Positions 25,334 to 33,601 of a stretch of 64,000 bases of DNA are shown piece by piece. Origin of the DNA: Ruegeria sp. PrR005 (GTDB lineage: Bacteria; Pseudomonadota; Alphaproteobacteria; Rhodobacterales; Rhodobacteraceae). The DNA lies in contig NZ_JAAGOX010000001.1 of NCBI RefSeq assembly GCF_010500245.1, forward strand, positions 1 to 64,000. The letters are read 5' to 3'. The position numbers and the translations under genes are program-made. Under the pieces are notes generated by a model that was not told where the DNA came from, made no database searches, and was given only the letters and a program-made list of their open reading frames with translations. Within the stretch, counting starts at the first letter, position 1, and each line of letters begins with the position of its first letter.

Positions 25334-26382
25334 ACACCTTCGGCGTGACGGGCCCGAGCCAGAGCCTTGTAGACCTTGTTGCGCACGCGGTTCACCGCGC
25401 CCAGCGGCCGGTGATCCGGCAAGGTGTTCCAGATGTTGAATGCCATCCGGTCCCCCGCCGCGATCAATTCCGTCCGCGCGGCCGCATCGGCCACGTCCAG
25501 CGGCGGGATATCGATCCGGCCGACCCGTATCCAGGGGGCACCGTTCTCGGTCCAGTTGACATTCGGATCCTCGATGGGATGGGCGACCACATCCTCTTGC
25601 GGCTGGATGTAAAAGCCGAACGTTGCCCCCTGCCCGCTCAGACCCGCCAGCAACCGGTCGGTCAACCCGTCCTTGCCGGTCACCCCGTCTCGCAGCTCGC
25701 CCGGTGCCGGCGCAGGCTCGGGCACCACCCGGTGCTTGACCGCGATATCGCCGTGCAGGAACGGCGTGGTGCTCCAGTAGATCGCACGCAGAGGCGAAAC
25801 AGGCTGCTGGTCGCCGAACTTCTGTGCGACGGCATAGATATCATGGCTGAAGTATTTCTTGAGAAACTTCAGGTATATGCCATTGACGATGGCGGCCAGC
25901 GCCTCATCCCCGTTCCGTTTGAAGTTCAGAACCTCGGACACCAGGTCGTTAAAGGCTGAATACTCGTTCAGGTCGCCTTCGAAAAAGGTTTCGTTGTCGA
26001 CAAGGATAAAGTCGAGCGTACCTGCCGCATCCGCCGGACCTTCGACCCTTTGACCCGGCACACCGAACAGGCGGATCGCCATGCCATGCGCATCCCCGCC
26101 CGAGGGATCGTCCTTGCGTTCGGTCCCGTTGGAAAACCGGATTACCGCGTCGAACTCGGCCGGTTGCGCAAATAGTCCTATGCGGTACTCGGCGGGAACA
26201 TCCGGCCCGACCACGAACCGGGCCGGTATCGCCCCATGACCCTTGGGGTGTTGCGCCCGCCACTTGAAACCGTTTGGTTCCACTTCCATCATCTTGAGGT
26301 TGGCGGCAATGATATCAGCGATGATCGCATCTTCGTTCACAGAGATCGGCGCCTCACCGAGGTCGCCACGAATAGCTGTCAT
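25330..26382 (-). CDS. Catalase-like family protein (y4iL/SrpA-type)
   Basis: 350 residues. The distal region QHPKGHGAIPARFVV parallels the catalase HAKG motif, and VIRFSNGTERKD with AHGMAIRLFG parallels the catalase R-F-S block. The C-terminal stretch FNIWNTLPDHRPLGAVNRVR corresponds to the catalase proximal region but lacks the usual haem-ligand Tyr by my reading, so peroxidase or other haem chemistry, or no haem at all, is possible. It is cytosolic (no signal). AAAGGT is upstream of the ATG. It overlaps the CrtC-like gene at its 3' end by 4 nt (convergent). Confidence 0.8.
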   Translation of the reverse strand: MTAIRGDLGEAPISVNEDAIIADIIAANLKMMEVEPNGFKWRAQHPKGHGAIPARFVVGPDVPAEYRIGLFAQPAEFDAVIRFSNGTERKDDPSGGDAHGMAIRLFGVPGQRVEGPADAAGTLDFILVDNETFFEGDLNEYSAFNDLVSEVLNFKRNGDEALAAIVNGIYLKFLKKYFSHDIYAVAQKFGDQQPVSPLRAIYWSTTPFLHGDIAVKHRVVPEPAPAPGELRDGVTGKDGLTDRLLAGLSGQGATFGFYIQPQEDVVAHPIEDPNVNWTENGAPWIRVGRIDIPPLDVADAAARTELIAAGDRMAFNIWNTLPDHRPLGAVNRVRNKVYKALARARHAEGV

Positions 26383-26476
26383 GTCAAAATACCTTTCGAA
26401 AAACTCCTGCGGCCAAACACCTGCCGCGCCGCCACGTTACCACGGACGGTTGTAAAATCCAGACCGTGAAACAGCC

Positions 26477-26911
26477 TCAACCGCGGACGACAAACACCGA
26501 AACAGGCGCATGCCGGACGACGCGCGATGCGTTTGGACCCAGCAGGTAATCCCGCAGGTCTGGCTTGTGGGCCCCCACCACGATCAGGTCGCTCTGCGCC
26601 GCCTCGGCAACCTTGAGGATTTCCCTATAGGCGGTGCCGGTTGCCACTACGTGCCGGATAGAGGCGTTCCGTTCTTCGCCCAATGTCTCGGTACACAGCC
26701 GGACAAGCTGGGCATGGGCGGCCTCTATCGCCTTGTCGTGATGATCCTTTTCGAAGAACCCCGAAACCCAGGTTTCCCCAAAATCAGGCAACACCGTCAT
26801 CACGTCCATACGGGCGCTATCCAGGTCGGCCATCCGGGCGGCCTGTCTCAATACCCCGACATCCTGATCTCGATTGCTGATATCGACGGCGCATAGGACC
26901 GAAACGCTCAT
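26477..26911 (-). CDS. Universal stress protein (UspA family), TRAP-associated
   Basis: 144 residues with the Usp fold: VLCAVDIS at the start and the ATP-binding-type sequence VVGAHKPDLRDYLLGPNASRVVRHAPVSVFVV at the end (G-2x-G-9x-G-(S/T) pattern). The ATG overlaps the TRAP permease stop (ATGA), so it is translationally coupled. In the halophile ectoine TRAP system TeaABC, the Usp protein TeaD regulates uptake; a similar modulatory role here is likely by context. Confidence 0.88.
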   Translation of the reverse strand: MSVSVLCAVDISNRDQDVGVLRQAARMADLDSARMDVMTVLPDFGETWVSGFFEKDHHDKAIEAAHAQLVRLCTETLGEERNASIRHVVATGTAYREILKVAEAAQSDLIVVGAHKPDLRDYLLGPNASRVVRHAPVSVFVVRG

Positions 26912-29517
26912 GCCGGTTCTCCCTCTCTGGATGCGCGGGCACGTTGGACAAAGGCGATCAGCGCAAGCAACAGCAGCCCGGGAATGAAAACCAGTTCCTT
27001 GGGTGGTTGATGGGCTGGCGCCTTGACCGCCACAATCCGCACCGGCTCATCCCCGTAGAAGTCGAAGCCTTGCAGGTTCTCGCTGATCGGGGTTCCGAAC
27101 ATCGGCTCTTCCAGTTTGACCAGACCATCCTCTTCAAACGGGAGGAAGCCCATCGCGTCGATCCGTGCAGCACCATCGGCCTCATCCCCAACCGTCAACT
27201 CCAGGCTCAGATCCTTTGTCGCGCCGCTGACGAAGTCGGGACCCGAGACGACAACCCGCAGGATATCCCCGGGATCGGCCTCCCCTGCCGCTTCGGCAAA
27301 CTGCGCCGGTTCGATCTGTTCGAACGGCGGAACGATCCGGTTCATCACATAGTCTGGCCGGAACAGGATAAACGCCACCAGGATCAGCGCCGCGCTTTCA
27401 TAGATTCGGCTGTGGGTCAGGAAGTACCCCATGGTTCCGGCGGTGAACACCAGCACAGCAATGGTCGCCGATATCGCCACCAATATGCCCTGCATCCAGG
27501 TCACGTCGATCAACAGCATGTCTGTGTTGAAGATGAATACAAAAGGCAGCGCCACAGTGCGCAGGCTGTAGAAGAAGGCGACAAAACCGGTCTTGATCGC
27601 ATCCCCGCCCGACACGGCGGCGGCGGCAAAACTCGCCAGGCCCACCGGAGGCGTCACATCGGCCATGATCCCGAAGTAGAAGACAAAGAGATGCACGGCG
27701 ATCAGCGGCACGATCAGCCCGGATTGCGCGCCCAGTTCCACCACCACACCCGCCATCAGCGAGCTTACCACGATGTAGTTGGCCGTGGTCGGCAGGCCCA
27801 TGCCGAGGATAAGGCTGAGAACCCCGACCATGATCAGCATCAGCACCAGGTTGCCACCCGACAGGAACTCGACTAGGTCGGCCATCACCTGACCCACCCC
27901 GGTCAGGGTCACGGTGCCCACGATCACCCCTGCGGTGGCCGTGGCCAGCGCAATGCCGATCATGTTACGGGCCCCATCGATCAGCCCCTGCCACAGATCC
28001 CTCAGACCGGACATGAAGCTATTGGCGACGTCCGACTGTCCCCGGAACATCGCCTTGAGCGGCTTTTGGGTCAGCAGGATAACGAACAAGAGCGCCGTCG
28101 CCCAAAAAGCAGACAGACCCGGCGACTTCTGTTCGATCATCAAGAAATAAACGAGCACGATGATCGGCAGCAGATAATGCAGCCCAGCCTTGTAGATCTT
28201 GGGAATCTCGGGCAGTTCCACCACTTCGGCATTGGGGTCGTCCGGTTCCAGGTCGGGCGCCTTGGCCGCGACCCAGAGAAGCGCCAGATATGTGGCAACA
28301 ACCGCAAGTCCCAGGATCAGCCCGGCCATGCTGGGCGCCCAGGCGGTAATCGCCTGTGCCGGAAACTGCGTGGCATAGCAGAGCCCGGCGAAGACCGCAA
28401 AGAAACTGAGCATGCCGACGATGGTTCTGGCCAGGTGCACCTCGCGGTTACCCAAAGTCGGCATGTTCCGCTTCACCGCCTCCAGATGCACGATATAGAC
28501 CAGCGCGATATAGCTGATCGCGGCGGGCAGGAACGCATGCGTAATCACCTCGACATAGGAGACCCCCACATATTCCACCATCAGAAAGGCCGCGGCCCCC
28601 ATGACCGGCGGCATGATCTGCCCGTTGACCGAGCTTGCGACCTCGACCGAGCCAGCCTGTTCACTGGTAAAGCCCACGCGCTTCATCAGGGGGATGGTAA
28701 AGGTGCCGGTGGTGACCACGTTGGCGATGGAAGACCCCGAGATCAGACCGGTCGCGGCGGAACCCACGACGGCCGCCTTGGCCGGGCCACCGCGCAGGTG
28801 TCCCAATGCGCCGAACGCCATCTTGATGAAGTAGTTGCCGGCCCCTGCCTTGTCCAACAGAGCACCGAACAGAACAAAGAGGAAAACGAATTTGGTCGAC
28901 ACGCCAAGCGCGATCCCGAACACACCCTCGGATGTCAGCCACATATGGCTCATCGCCTTTTTCAGGCTGGCGCCTTTCCAGCGGATCACCTCGGGCACCC
29001 ATTCCGAGGCGCCAAAGAACACATAGAGCAGGAAGATCGTGGCGATGATCGCCATTGCCGGGCCAAGCGCCCGGCGCGCGGCCTCGAACAGCAGGATCAG
29101 GCCAACCAGGGCCACCCATTTGTCGGTGTCATCGGCCAAACCGCCCGAATTCACCAGCTTGTCGTAAAAGATGTAACCGTAAAGCGCGATCAGCGCGCCA
29201 ACCACCGCCATGATCCAATCCTGAACTGGGATGCGATCATGCGGACTGGATTTCAGCGCAGGATATGCGGCAAAGGCCAGAAACAACGCAAAGGCCAGAT
29301 GCACCTGACGCGAGTTGTTCACGATACTGCCGGGCAGGATCAGGTTCGACATCGGCGAGGCCAGGATCAGCTGGAACACCGACCAGATCACCGCCACGAT
29401 GGCCAAAAACAGCCCGACGTTCCCCACCGGATCGCGTGCGCCCGCATCCGAGGATGTAACCAGATCCTGCAACTCTTCTTCGGAAAGCGGACGGTTGCCC
29501 GATTTGTCAGAGGCCAT
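26908..29517 (-). CDS. TRAP transporter fused permease, TAXI type (DctQM fusion with C-terminal DUF3394)
   Basis: 869 residues with GGGAGTTATTCGC before the ATG. The N-terminal part has four membrane helices (small-subunit-like), then a large 12-helix DctM region with AGNYFIKMAFGALGHLRGGPAKAAVVGSAATGLISGSSI-type core, VEVASSVNGQIMPPVMGAAAFLMVEY and GLPTTANYIVVSSLMAGV, and a DUF3394-like C-terminal soluble domain ending in a last helix. It imports an organic solute using a sodium gradient together with the TAXI binding protein. The substrate is not evident. Confidence 0.92.
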   Translation of the reverse strand: MASDKSGNRPLSEEELQDLVTSSDAGARDPVGNVGLFLAIVAVIWSVFQLILASPMSNLILPGSIVNNSRQVHLAFALFLAFAAYPALKSSPHDRIPVQDWIMAVVGALIALYGYIFYDKLVNSGGLADDTDKWVALVGLILLFEAARRALGPAMAIIATIFLLYVFFGASEWVPEVIRWKGASLKKAMSHMWLTSEGVFGIALGVSTKFVFLFVLFGALLDKAGAGNYFIKMAFGALGHLRGGPAKAAVVGSAATGLISGSSIANVVTTGTFTIPLMKRVGFTSEQAGSVEVASSVNGQIMPPVMGAAAFLMVEYVGVSYVEVITHAFLPAAISYIALVYIVHLEAVKRNMPTLGNREVHLARTIVGMLSFFAVFAGLCYATQFPAQAITAWAPSMAGLILGLAVVATYLALLWVAAKAPDLEPDDPNAEVVELPEIPKIYKAGLHYLLPIIVLVYFLMIEQKSPGLSAFWATALLFVILLTQKPLKAMFRGQSDVANSFMSGLRDLWQGLIDGARNMIGIALATATAGVIVGTVTLTGVGQVMADLVEFLSGGNLVLMLIMVGVLSLILGMGLPTTANYIVVSSLMAGVVVELGAQSGLIVPLIAVHLFVFYFGIMADVTPPVGLASFAAAAVSGGDAIKTGFVAFFYSLRTVALPFVFIFNTDMLLIDVTWMQGILVAISATIAVLVFTAGTMGYFLTHSRIYESAALILVAFILFRPDYVMNRIVPPFEQIEPAQFAEAAGEADPGDILRVVVSGPDFVSGATKDLSLELTVGDEADGAARIDAMGFLPFEEDGLVKLEEPMFGTPISENLQGFDFYGDEPVRIVAVKAPAHQPPKELVFIPGLLLLALIAFVQRARASREGEPA

Positions 29518-29597
29518 GCGAATAACTCCCTGTCCCGCCGGGCGCTTCTGTCTGTCGCCGGCTTGATACTTCTTGCCCGGCTTCCGGCCGGGAGGGT

Positions 29598-29624
29598 GCG
29601 GGGCGCAAAACCGATGCGCCCCGC
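29598..29624 (-). terminator. GC-rich hairpin between TAXI binding-protein and permease genes
   Basis: A perfect 10-bp stem (GCGGGGCGCA / TGCGCCCCGC) with a 7-nt loop lies 17 nt past the binding-protein stop. No T-tract follows on the minus strand. It is likely an attenuating or 3'-stabilising structure that keeps the binding protein message in excess over the permease message. Confidence 0.55.
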
Positions 29625-29640
29625 TGCGTCGATATCAGGA

Positions 29641-30609
29641 TCAGTTGATCCAGCCGCGCTCGCGATAGTACTTCTCGGCGCCCGCATGCAGCGGTGCCGA
29701 CAGTCCGTCCTTGATCATTTCCTCTTCCTTGAGGTTCGAGAAAGCCGGGTGCAGTTTCTTGAAGTCCTCGAAATTGTCGAAGACAGCCTTGACCAGAACA
29801 TAGACCGCGTCGTCGGAAACATTGGCCGAAGTCACCAGCGTCGCGCCGACCCCAAAGGTGTGCACGTCATCCGGGTTGCCGCGATAGGTACCGCCGACGA
29901 TGGTCGCCTTGCGGTAGAAGGTATTGTGGTCGACCAGTTTATCGATGGCTGTGCCTTCGACATTCACCAGGACCGAGTCGCAGGCAGTGGTCGCCTCCTG
30001 GATCGAGCCCGACGGGTGGCCGACAGTATAGATCATCGCGTCGATCTGGTTGTCGCAGAGCGCCGCCGACTGCTCGGCCGCCTTCAATTCGCTGGCCAGG
30101 GCAAAATCGCTCAGCGACCAGCCCATCGCCTCGAGCACAACATCCATGGTGCCGCGCTGACCCGAACCCGGGTTGCCGATGTTCACGCGCTTGCCCTTGA
30201 GATCGTCAAAGGTTTTGACACCCGAATCCGCCCGCGCAACCACGGTGAAAGGCTCGGGATGGATCGAGAAAACGGCGCGCAGATCCTCGAACTTGCCAGC
30301 CTCTTCGAACTTGGACGACCCGTTATAGGCATGGAACTGCCAATCCGACTGTGCGACGCCGAACTCCAGTTCACCCTCGCGAATGGTGTTGATGTTGTAA
30401 ACCGATCCGCCGGTCGACTCGACCGAGCAGCGGACGCCATGTTCCTTGCGGCCCTTGTTCACCAGGCGGCAGATCGCACCACCGGTCGGATAATAGACAC
30501 CGGTCACGCCGCCGGTACCGATTGTGATGAACTCTTCGGCCATAGCGGCCGGGGCCATGAAGGCTGTCGTCACCAATGCAGCAAGGCTGAATTTGTTCAG
30601 TTTTTTCAT
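29641..30609 (-). CDS. TAXI-family TRAP transporter solute-binding protein
   Basis: 322 residues with a signal peptide ([23 protein letters not shown]). The mature N-terminus [21 protein letters not shown] is the TAXI-family signature. The rest follows the NMT1/TAXI fold with [17 protein letters not shown] and [16 protein letters not shown] motifs. It captures solute in the periplasm and feeds the fused permease encoded 123 nt downstream. Confidence 0.92.
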   Translation of the reverse strand: MKKLNKFSLAALVTTAFMAPAAMAEEFITIGTGGVTGVYYPTGGAICRLVNKGRKEHGVRCSVESTGGSVYNINTIREGELEFGVAQSDWQFHAYNGSSKFEEAGKFEDLRAVFSIHPEPFTVVARADSGVKTFDDLKGKRVNIGNPGSGQRGTMDVVLEAMGWSLSDFALASELKAAEQSAALCDNQIDAMIYTVGHPSGSIQEATTACDSVLVNVEGTAIDKLVDHNTFYRKATIVGGTYRGNPDDVHTFGVGATLVTSANVSDDAVYVLVKAVFDNFEDFKKLHPAFSNLKEEEMIKDGLSAPLHAGAEKYYRERGWIN

Positions 30610-30865
30610 CGCTGTACTCCCATTTTCTTATTCTTCGCCAATGTTCGGCGCTCAGGGCAAAGGCCCACCCGCCGAGCTTTGCGGGCTAATGCAGGCAGTC
30701 GATCGTTGCAATGTTAAACGGCAGTATCTATTGGTTTCTCCCTGCCCTCCAAGGGTTTCATCCGCACTTGCACGTTGTCAAGCCACGGCTCGGACCGAAT
30801 GCGGTGCGTGCCTCAATTCTGAGGTTGAAACCGGATTTTTCCCCGAAACTGGGCTTGCTACAGGG

Positions 30866-31747
30866 TCATCCGACAACCGGATTGCGCCCATCAACCGTTT
30901 GCAAGGCGCCATACATGTCCGGCCTGCGGTCCCGGAACAGGCCCCAGGCCCGGCGGTACCTAGCGATCTCGTCCAGATCGAACGCCGCCGTCAGAACCGT
31001 CTGCTCGGTACGACCGGCCTCGGCCACCTTGGCGCCGGTATGGTCGGCGATGAACGACGAGCCATAGAATGTCATCTCGTCAGCACCGACCTTTTCAACC
31101 CCGATCCGGTTCGAGGCGACCAGCGGCATGACGTTCGCCGCTGCATGTCCCTGCATCGTGCGCTGCCAATGGCCGGAACTGTCCAACTCGGGTTCCTGCG
31201 GTTCAGATCCGATCGCTGTCGGGAACATCAGCACCTCTGCCCCCATCAGCGCCAGGGCACGCGCCGTTTCCGGAAACCACTGGTCCCAGCAAATGCCGCA
31301 ACCCAGGCGGGCAAACCTTGTTTGCACCACCTGAAACCCCGTATCTCCCGGGGTGAAATAGAATTTCTCCTCATATCCGGCACCTTGCGGAATGTGCGTC
31401 TTGCGATAATTCGCCAGGATCTCTCCGTTCGCGTCAACAATCGCAAGAGCATTGAAGAACGCCTGCCCCGCGCGCTCAAAATAAGAGACAGGCAGAACGA
31501 CCCCCAGTCGGCGCGCCACCGTCTGGAAATGGGCGATGGCCCGATCGCTCTCCAGCGGATTGGCCAGGTCGAAATGGCGCGGAGAGATTTCGGAACAGAA
31601 ATACGGGGTCTGGAACAGCTCCTGCAACAGCACGATCTGTGCCCCCCGATCCGCTGCCTCTACAACTAGGCTCTCCGCGTTCGAGATATTCTCCTCGAGA
31701 TTCCAGGTGCAGGCCATTTGTGTTGCCGCAACAGTGATCTGAGCCAT
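30866..31747 (-). CDS. aguB: N-carbamoylputrescine amidase
   Basis: 293 residues of the nitrilase superfamily. The catalytic triad is visible: Glu43 in LLQELFQTPYF, Lys116 in YRKTHIPQG and Cys153 in CGICWDQWFPE. The long conserved stretches (CWDQWFPETARALALMGAEVL, SNRIGVE) match AguB, which hydrolyses N-carbamoylputrescine to putrescine, CO2 and ammonia in the agmatine pathway. CGGAGGAATGA precedes the ATG. An agmatine deiminase gene is not visible in the window. The TRAP system downstream could import a related amine; that is speculation. Confidence 0.9.
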   Translation of the reverse strand: MAQITVAATQMACTWNLEENISNAESLVVEAADRGAQIVLLQELFQTPYFCSEISPRHFDLANPLESDRAIAHFQTVARRLGVVLPVSYFERAGQAFFNALAIVDANGEILANYRKTHIPQGAGYEEKFYFTPGDTGFQVVQTRFARLGCGICWDQWFPETARALALMGAEVLMFPTAIGSEPQEPELDSSGHWQRTMQGHAAANVMPLVASNRIGVEKVGADEMTFYGSSFIADHTGAKVAEAGRTEQTVLTAAFDLDEIARYRRAWGLFRDRRPDMYGALQTVDGRNPVVG

Positions 31748-31848
31748 TCATTCCTCCGTCCCATGCTTGCGTCCGTTTTGCATGTTGCAAGGCCAAACAC
31801 GCATCGGCAACCGCCGAAACACAAGACAAACCAGAAGTTTTTAAGAGA

Positions 31849-31925
31849 TGGCGCACCCGACAGGATTCGAACCTGTGACCTCTGCCTTCGGAGGGCAGCA
31901 CTCTATCCAGCTGAGCTACGGGTGC
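31849..31925 (-). tRNA. tRNA-Arg (anticodon CCG)
   Basis: 77 nt including encoded CCA. The acceptor stem pairs GCACCCG with CGGGTGC, with discriminator G. The anticodon stem CTGCC/GGCAG encloses the loop CTCCGAA, giving anticodon CCG for the CGG codon. The T-loop GGTTCGAATCC is canonical. It is a single tRNA gene between aguB and the spermidine-synthase-like gene. Confidence 0.97.
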
Positions 31926-31936
31926 CGGTGATCCGG

Positions 31937-31965
31937 GCTATACGGTATAGGGACGGGTACTGCAA
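31937..31965 (-). promoter_or_regulatory. Predicted sigma-70-type promoter of tRNA-Arg
   Basis: On the minus strand, TTGCAG (31960-31965) and TATAGC (31937-31942) are separated by 17 nt, and the -10 element ends 11 nt before the mature tRNA 5' end. Spacing and position are ideal for a housekeeping promoter. Confidence 0.6.
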
Positions 31966-32021
31966 TCGGTTATCTGCGGATTTTTCTTGCTTTACTGCCG
32001 GTTGGTTTTCCAAATGGCGAC

Positions 32022-33509
32022 ATGGAACGTACCCCATCGCTTTTCCTGTTGATCCTGTTGCAAGTTGCCGTCTCCGCCGCCTCTCTGGTGGTCGAGATCG
32101 TGGCCGGGCGGATGCTTGCGCCTTACGTCGGCATGTCGCTTTACACCTGGACCTCGGTCATCGCGGTCGTGCTGGCCGGGTTCTCCCTGGGGCACTGGAT
32201 TGGTGGTCGCTTGGCGGAGTATCCGCCCCGGCGCGCGCTGAACCTGACCGGGTGGACGATGGTGGCCGCAGCGCTCACAACGGCGGCCTCCGCCCTTTTG
32301 CTGCGCGCCATGTCCGGCCCGGTGCTGGCGGCCGTGCCGCACCCGGTCTGGGGAATCGCCGTGCTGACGCTTGCCGTCTTCTTCCTGCCGTCGACCTTTG
32401 CGGGTGTCCCGGCCCCGGTTCTGGCGGCATTGGCCGTAACACGCCGCGAAGGGGCCGGCCGGGCGCTCGGTGCGATGTTTGCGGCCGGCGCCCTGGGGGC
32501 AATCGCCGGAACGCTGCTTGCCGGGTTTCTCTTCATCTCGTGGCTCGGGTCGACGCTGACGCTGCTGACGGTGACGGGGATCTACGCGATCTCGGGCCTG
32601 ATCTGCTTCCGCCTTGCCGGCGACAGGCTGCTGGCACCGCTAATTGCCGTTCTGGTCGTTGCGGGACTGGCCGCCGCGGCGCTTGCGGCCCCAAATCCCT
32701 GCACCCGCGAAAGCCGCTATTACTGCATCCGCGTCATCGAACTGGGATCACCTGAGGCTCCGGAGCGGCTGATGGTGATCGACCACCTGGGGCACGGGAT
32801 CAGCGCCCGTGACGCTCCGCTGGTGATGTACACGGATCATGCCGCCATGCTGGACGCGCTGGCCCGCATTCGCGCCGCGCACAAAGAGTTCACCTCATTC
32901 TTCATCGGCGGCGGCTCCTATTCCATCCCGCGCGCCTTTGCCCTGCGCGGTACCGGCCCCCGCACTGTAGCCGAGATCGACCCAGAGGTGACACGCATTG
33001 CCGCCGAGCAGTTCTGGTTCGACCCCGCCAGCGCCGAAATCCTGCATGAGGACGCCCGCCGCGCCCTGTTGACACGGCCCGACCGGCGCTATGACGTGAT
33101 CCTGGGCGACGCCTTTACCGACGTGGCCGTTCCTGCGCACCTTGTTACCCGAGAGTTCTTTGAACTGGTTCGAGACCGGCTCGCCCCCAAAGGCACCTAT
33201 CTGATGAACGTCATCGACTATCAGGACCGGCTGCATGCACTCGCTGCGCTGGTGCGCACATTGGGCACCGTATTTCCCGAAGTCGAAGTCTGGACCAGCA
33301 CCACTCCCCCGCCACCGGGAGAACGCGCGGTCTTTGTGATCGCGGCGGGATCACACCCGACCGGGCATTCCCGGTTCGTCACCCGCGCCCCGGACAGAAC
33401 AGAGTTCGGTGCGCTGGACCCAAGTTGGGTCACCCAACTGGCGACGACGGGGACATTGCTCACCGATGATTTCGCCCCGATCGACCGCCTGATCGGACGC
33501 CCGGACTAG
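32022..33509 (+). CDS. Membrane-anchored spermidine-synthase-like methyltransferase-fold protein
   Basis: 495 residues in two halves. The first ~215 residues form about seven membrane helices (AASLVVEIVAGRMLAPYVGMSLYTWTSVI, then FAAGALGAIAGTLLAGFLFI). The second half is a cytosolic spermidine-synthase/SAM-dependent fold with FFIGGGSYSIPRAF as the glycine loop and AEIDPEVTRIA as the acidic cofactor residue, then ILGDAFTDVAVP. Such 'fused MFS/spermidine synthase' proteins have no confirmed reaction. It starts just after and opposite the tRNA-Arg promoter. The aguB gene nearby is suggestive but not evidence for polyamine synthesis. Confidence 0.82.
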   Translation: MERTPSLFLLILLQVAVSAASLVVEIVAGRMLAPYVGMSLYTWTSVIAVVLAGFSLGHWIGGRLAEYPPRRALNLTGWTMVAAALTTAASALLLRAMSGPVLAAVPHPVWGIAVLTLAVFFLPSTFAGVPAPVLAALAVTRREGAGRALGAMFAAGALGAIAGTLLAGFLFISWLGSTLTLLTVTGIYAISGLICFRLAGDRLLAPLIAVLVVAGLAAAALAAPNPCTRESRYYCIRVIELGSPEAPERLMVIDHLGHGISARDAPLVMYTDHAAMLDALARIRAAHKEFTSFFIGGGSYSIPRAFALRGTGPRTVAEIDPEVTRIAAEQFWFDPASAEILHEDARRALLTRPDRRYDVILGDAFTDVAVPAHLVTREFFELVRDRLAPKGTYLMNVIDYQDRLHALAALVRTLGTVFPEVEVWTSTTPPPPGERAVFVIAAGSHPTGHSRFVTRAPDRTEFGALDPSWVTQLATTGTLLTDDFAPIDRLIGRPD

Positions 33510-33547
33510 GACCCGCTCCTTCATTTCGCCCAAAACACTCCGTGGGA

Positions 33548-33580
33548 GTCGCGCATCCGCGCGACGGGGGCAGCGCCCCC
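33548..33580. repeat. Tandem hairpins between converging genes (intergenic repeat/terminator-like)
   Basis: Two adjacent perfect stems: GTCGCGC-ATCC-GCGCGAC (33548-33565) and GGGGGC-AGC-GCCCCC (33566-33580). They sit between the converging spermidine-synthase-like and sufS genes. I recall similar sequences downstream of genes in Rhodobacteraceae, but this could not be checked. They probably serve as a bidirectional transcription end or mRNA-stabilising element. Confidence 0.5.
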
Positions 33581-33601
33581 TTGCCCCGCAATATATCGCT
33601 G

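Noticed and set aside
28066-30717. Very long plus-strand open frame opposite the TRAP-TAXI genes
   Set aside because: Antisense to two well-supported genes with signature motifs; the translation is rich in His, Arg, Gln and lacks any family pattern. It results from GC-rich codon bias.
30776-30781. Perfect TTGACA on the minus strand upstream of the TAXI binding-protein gene
   Set aside because: At 17-18 nt spacing the -10 position reads AAACCC/AACCCT, so no complete promoter can be supported. The 256-nt gap shows nothing else convincing.
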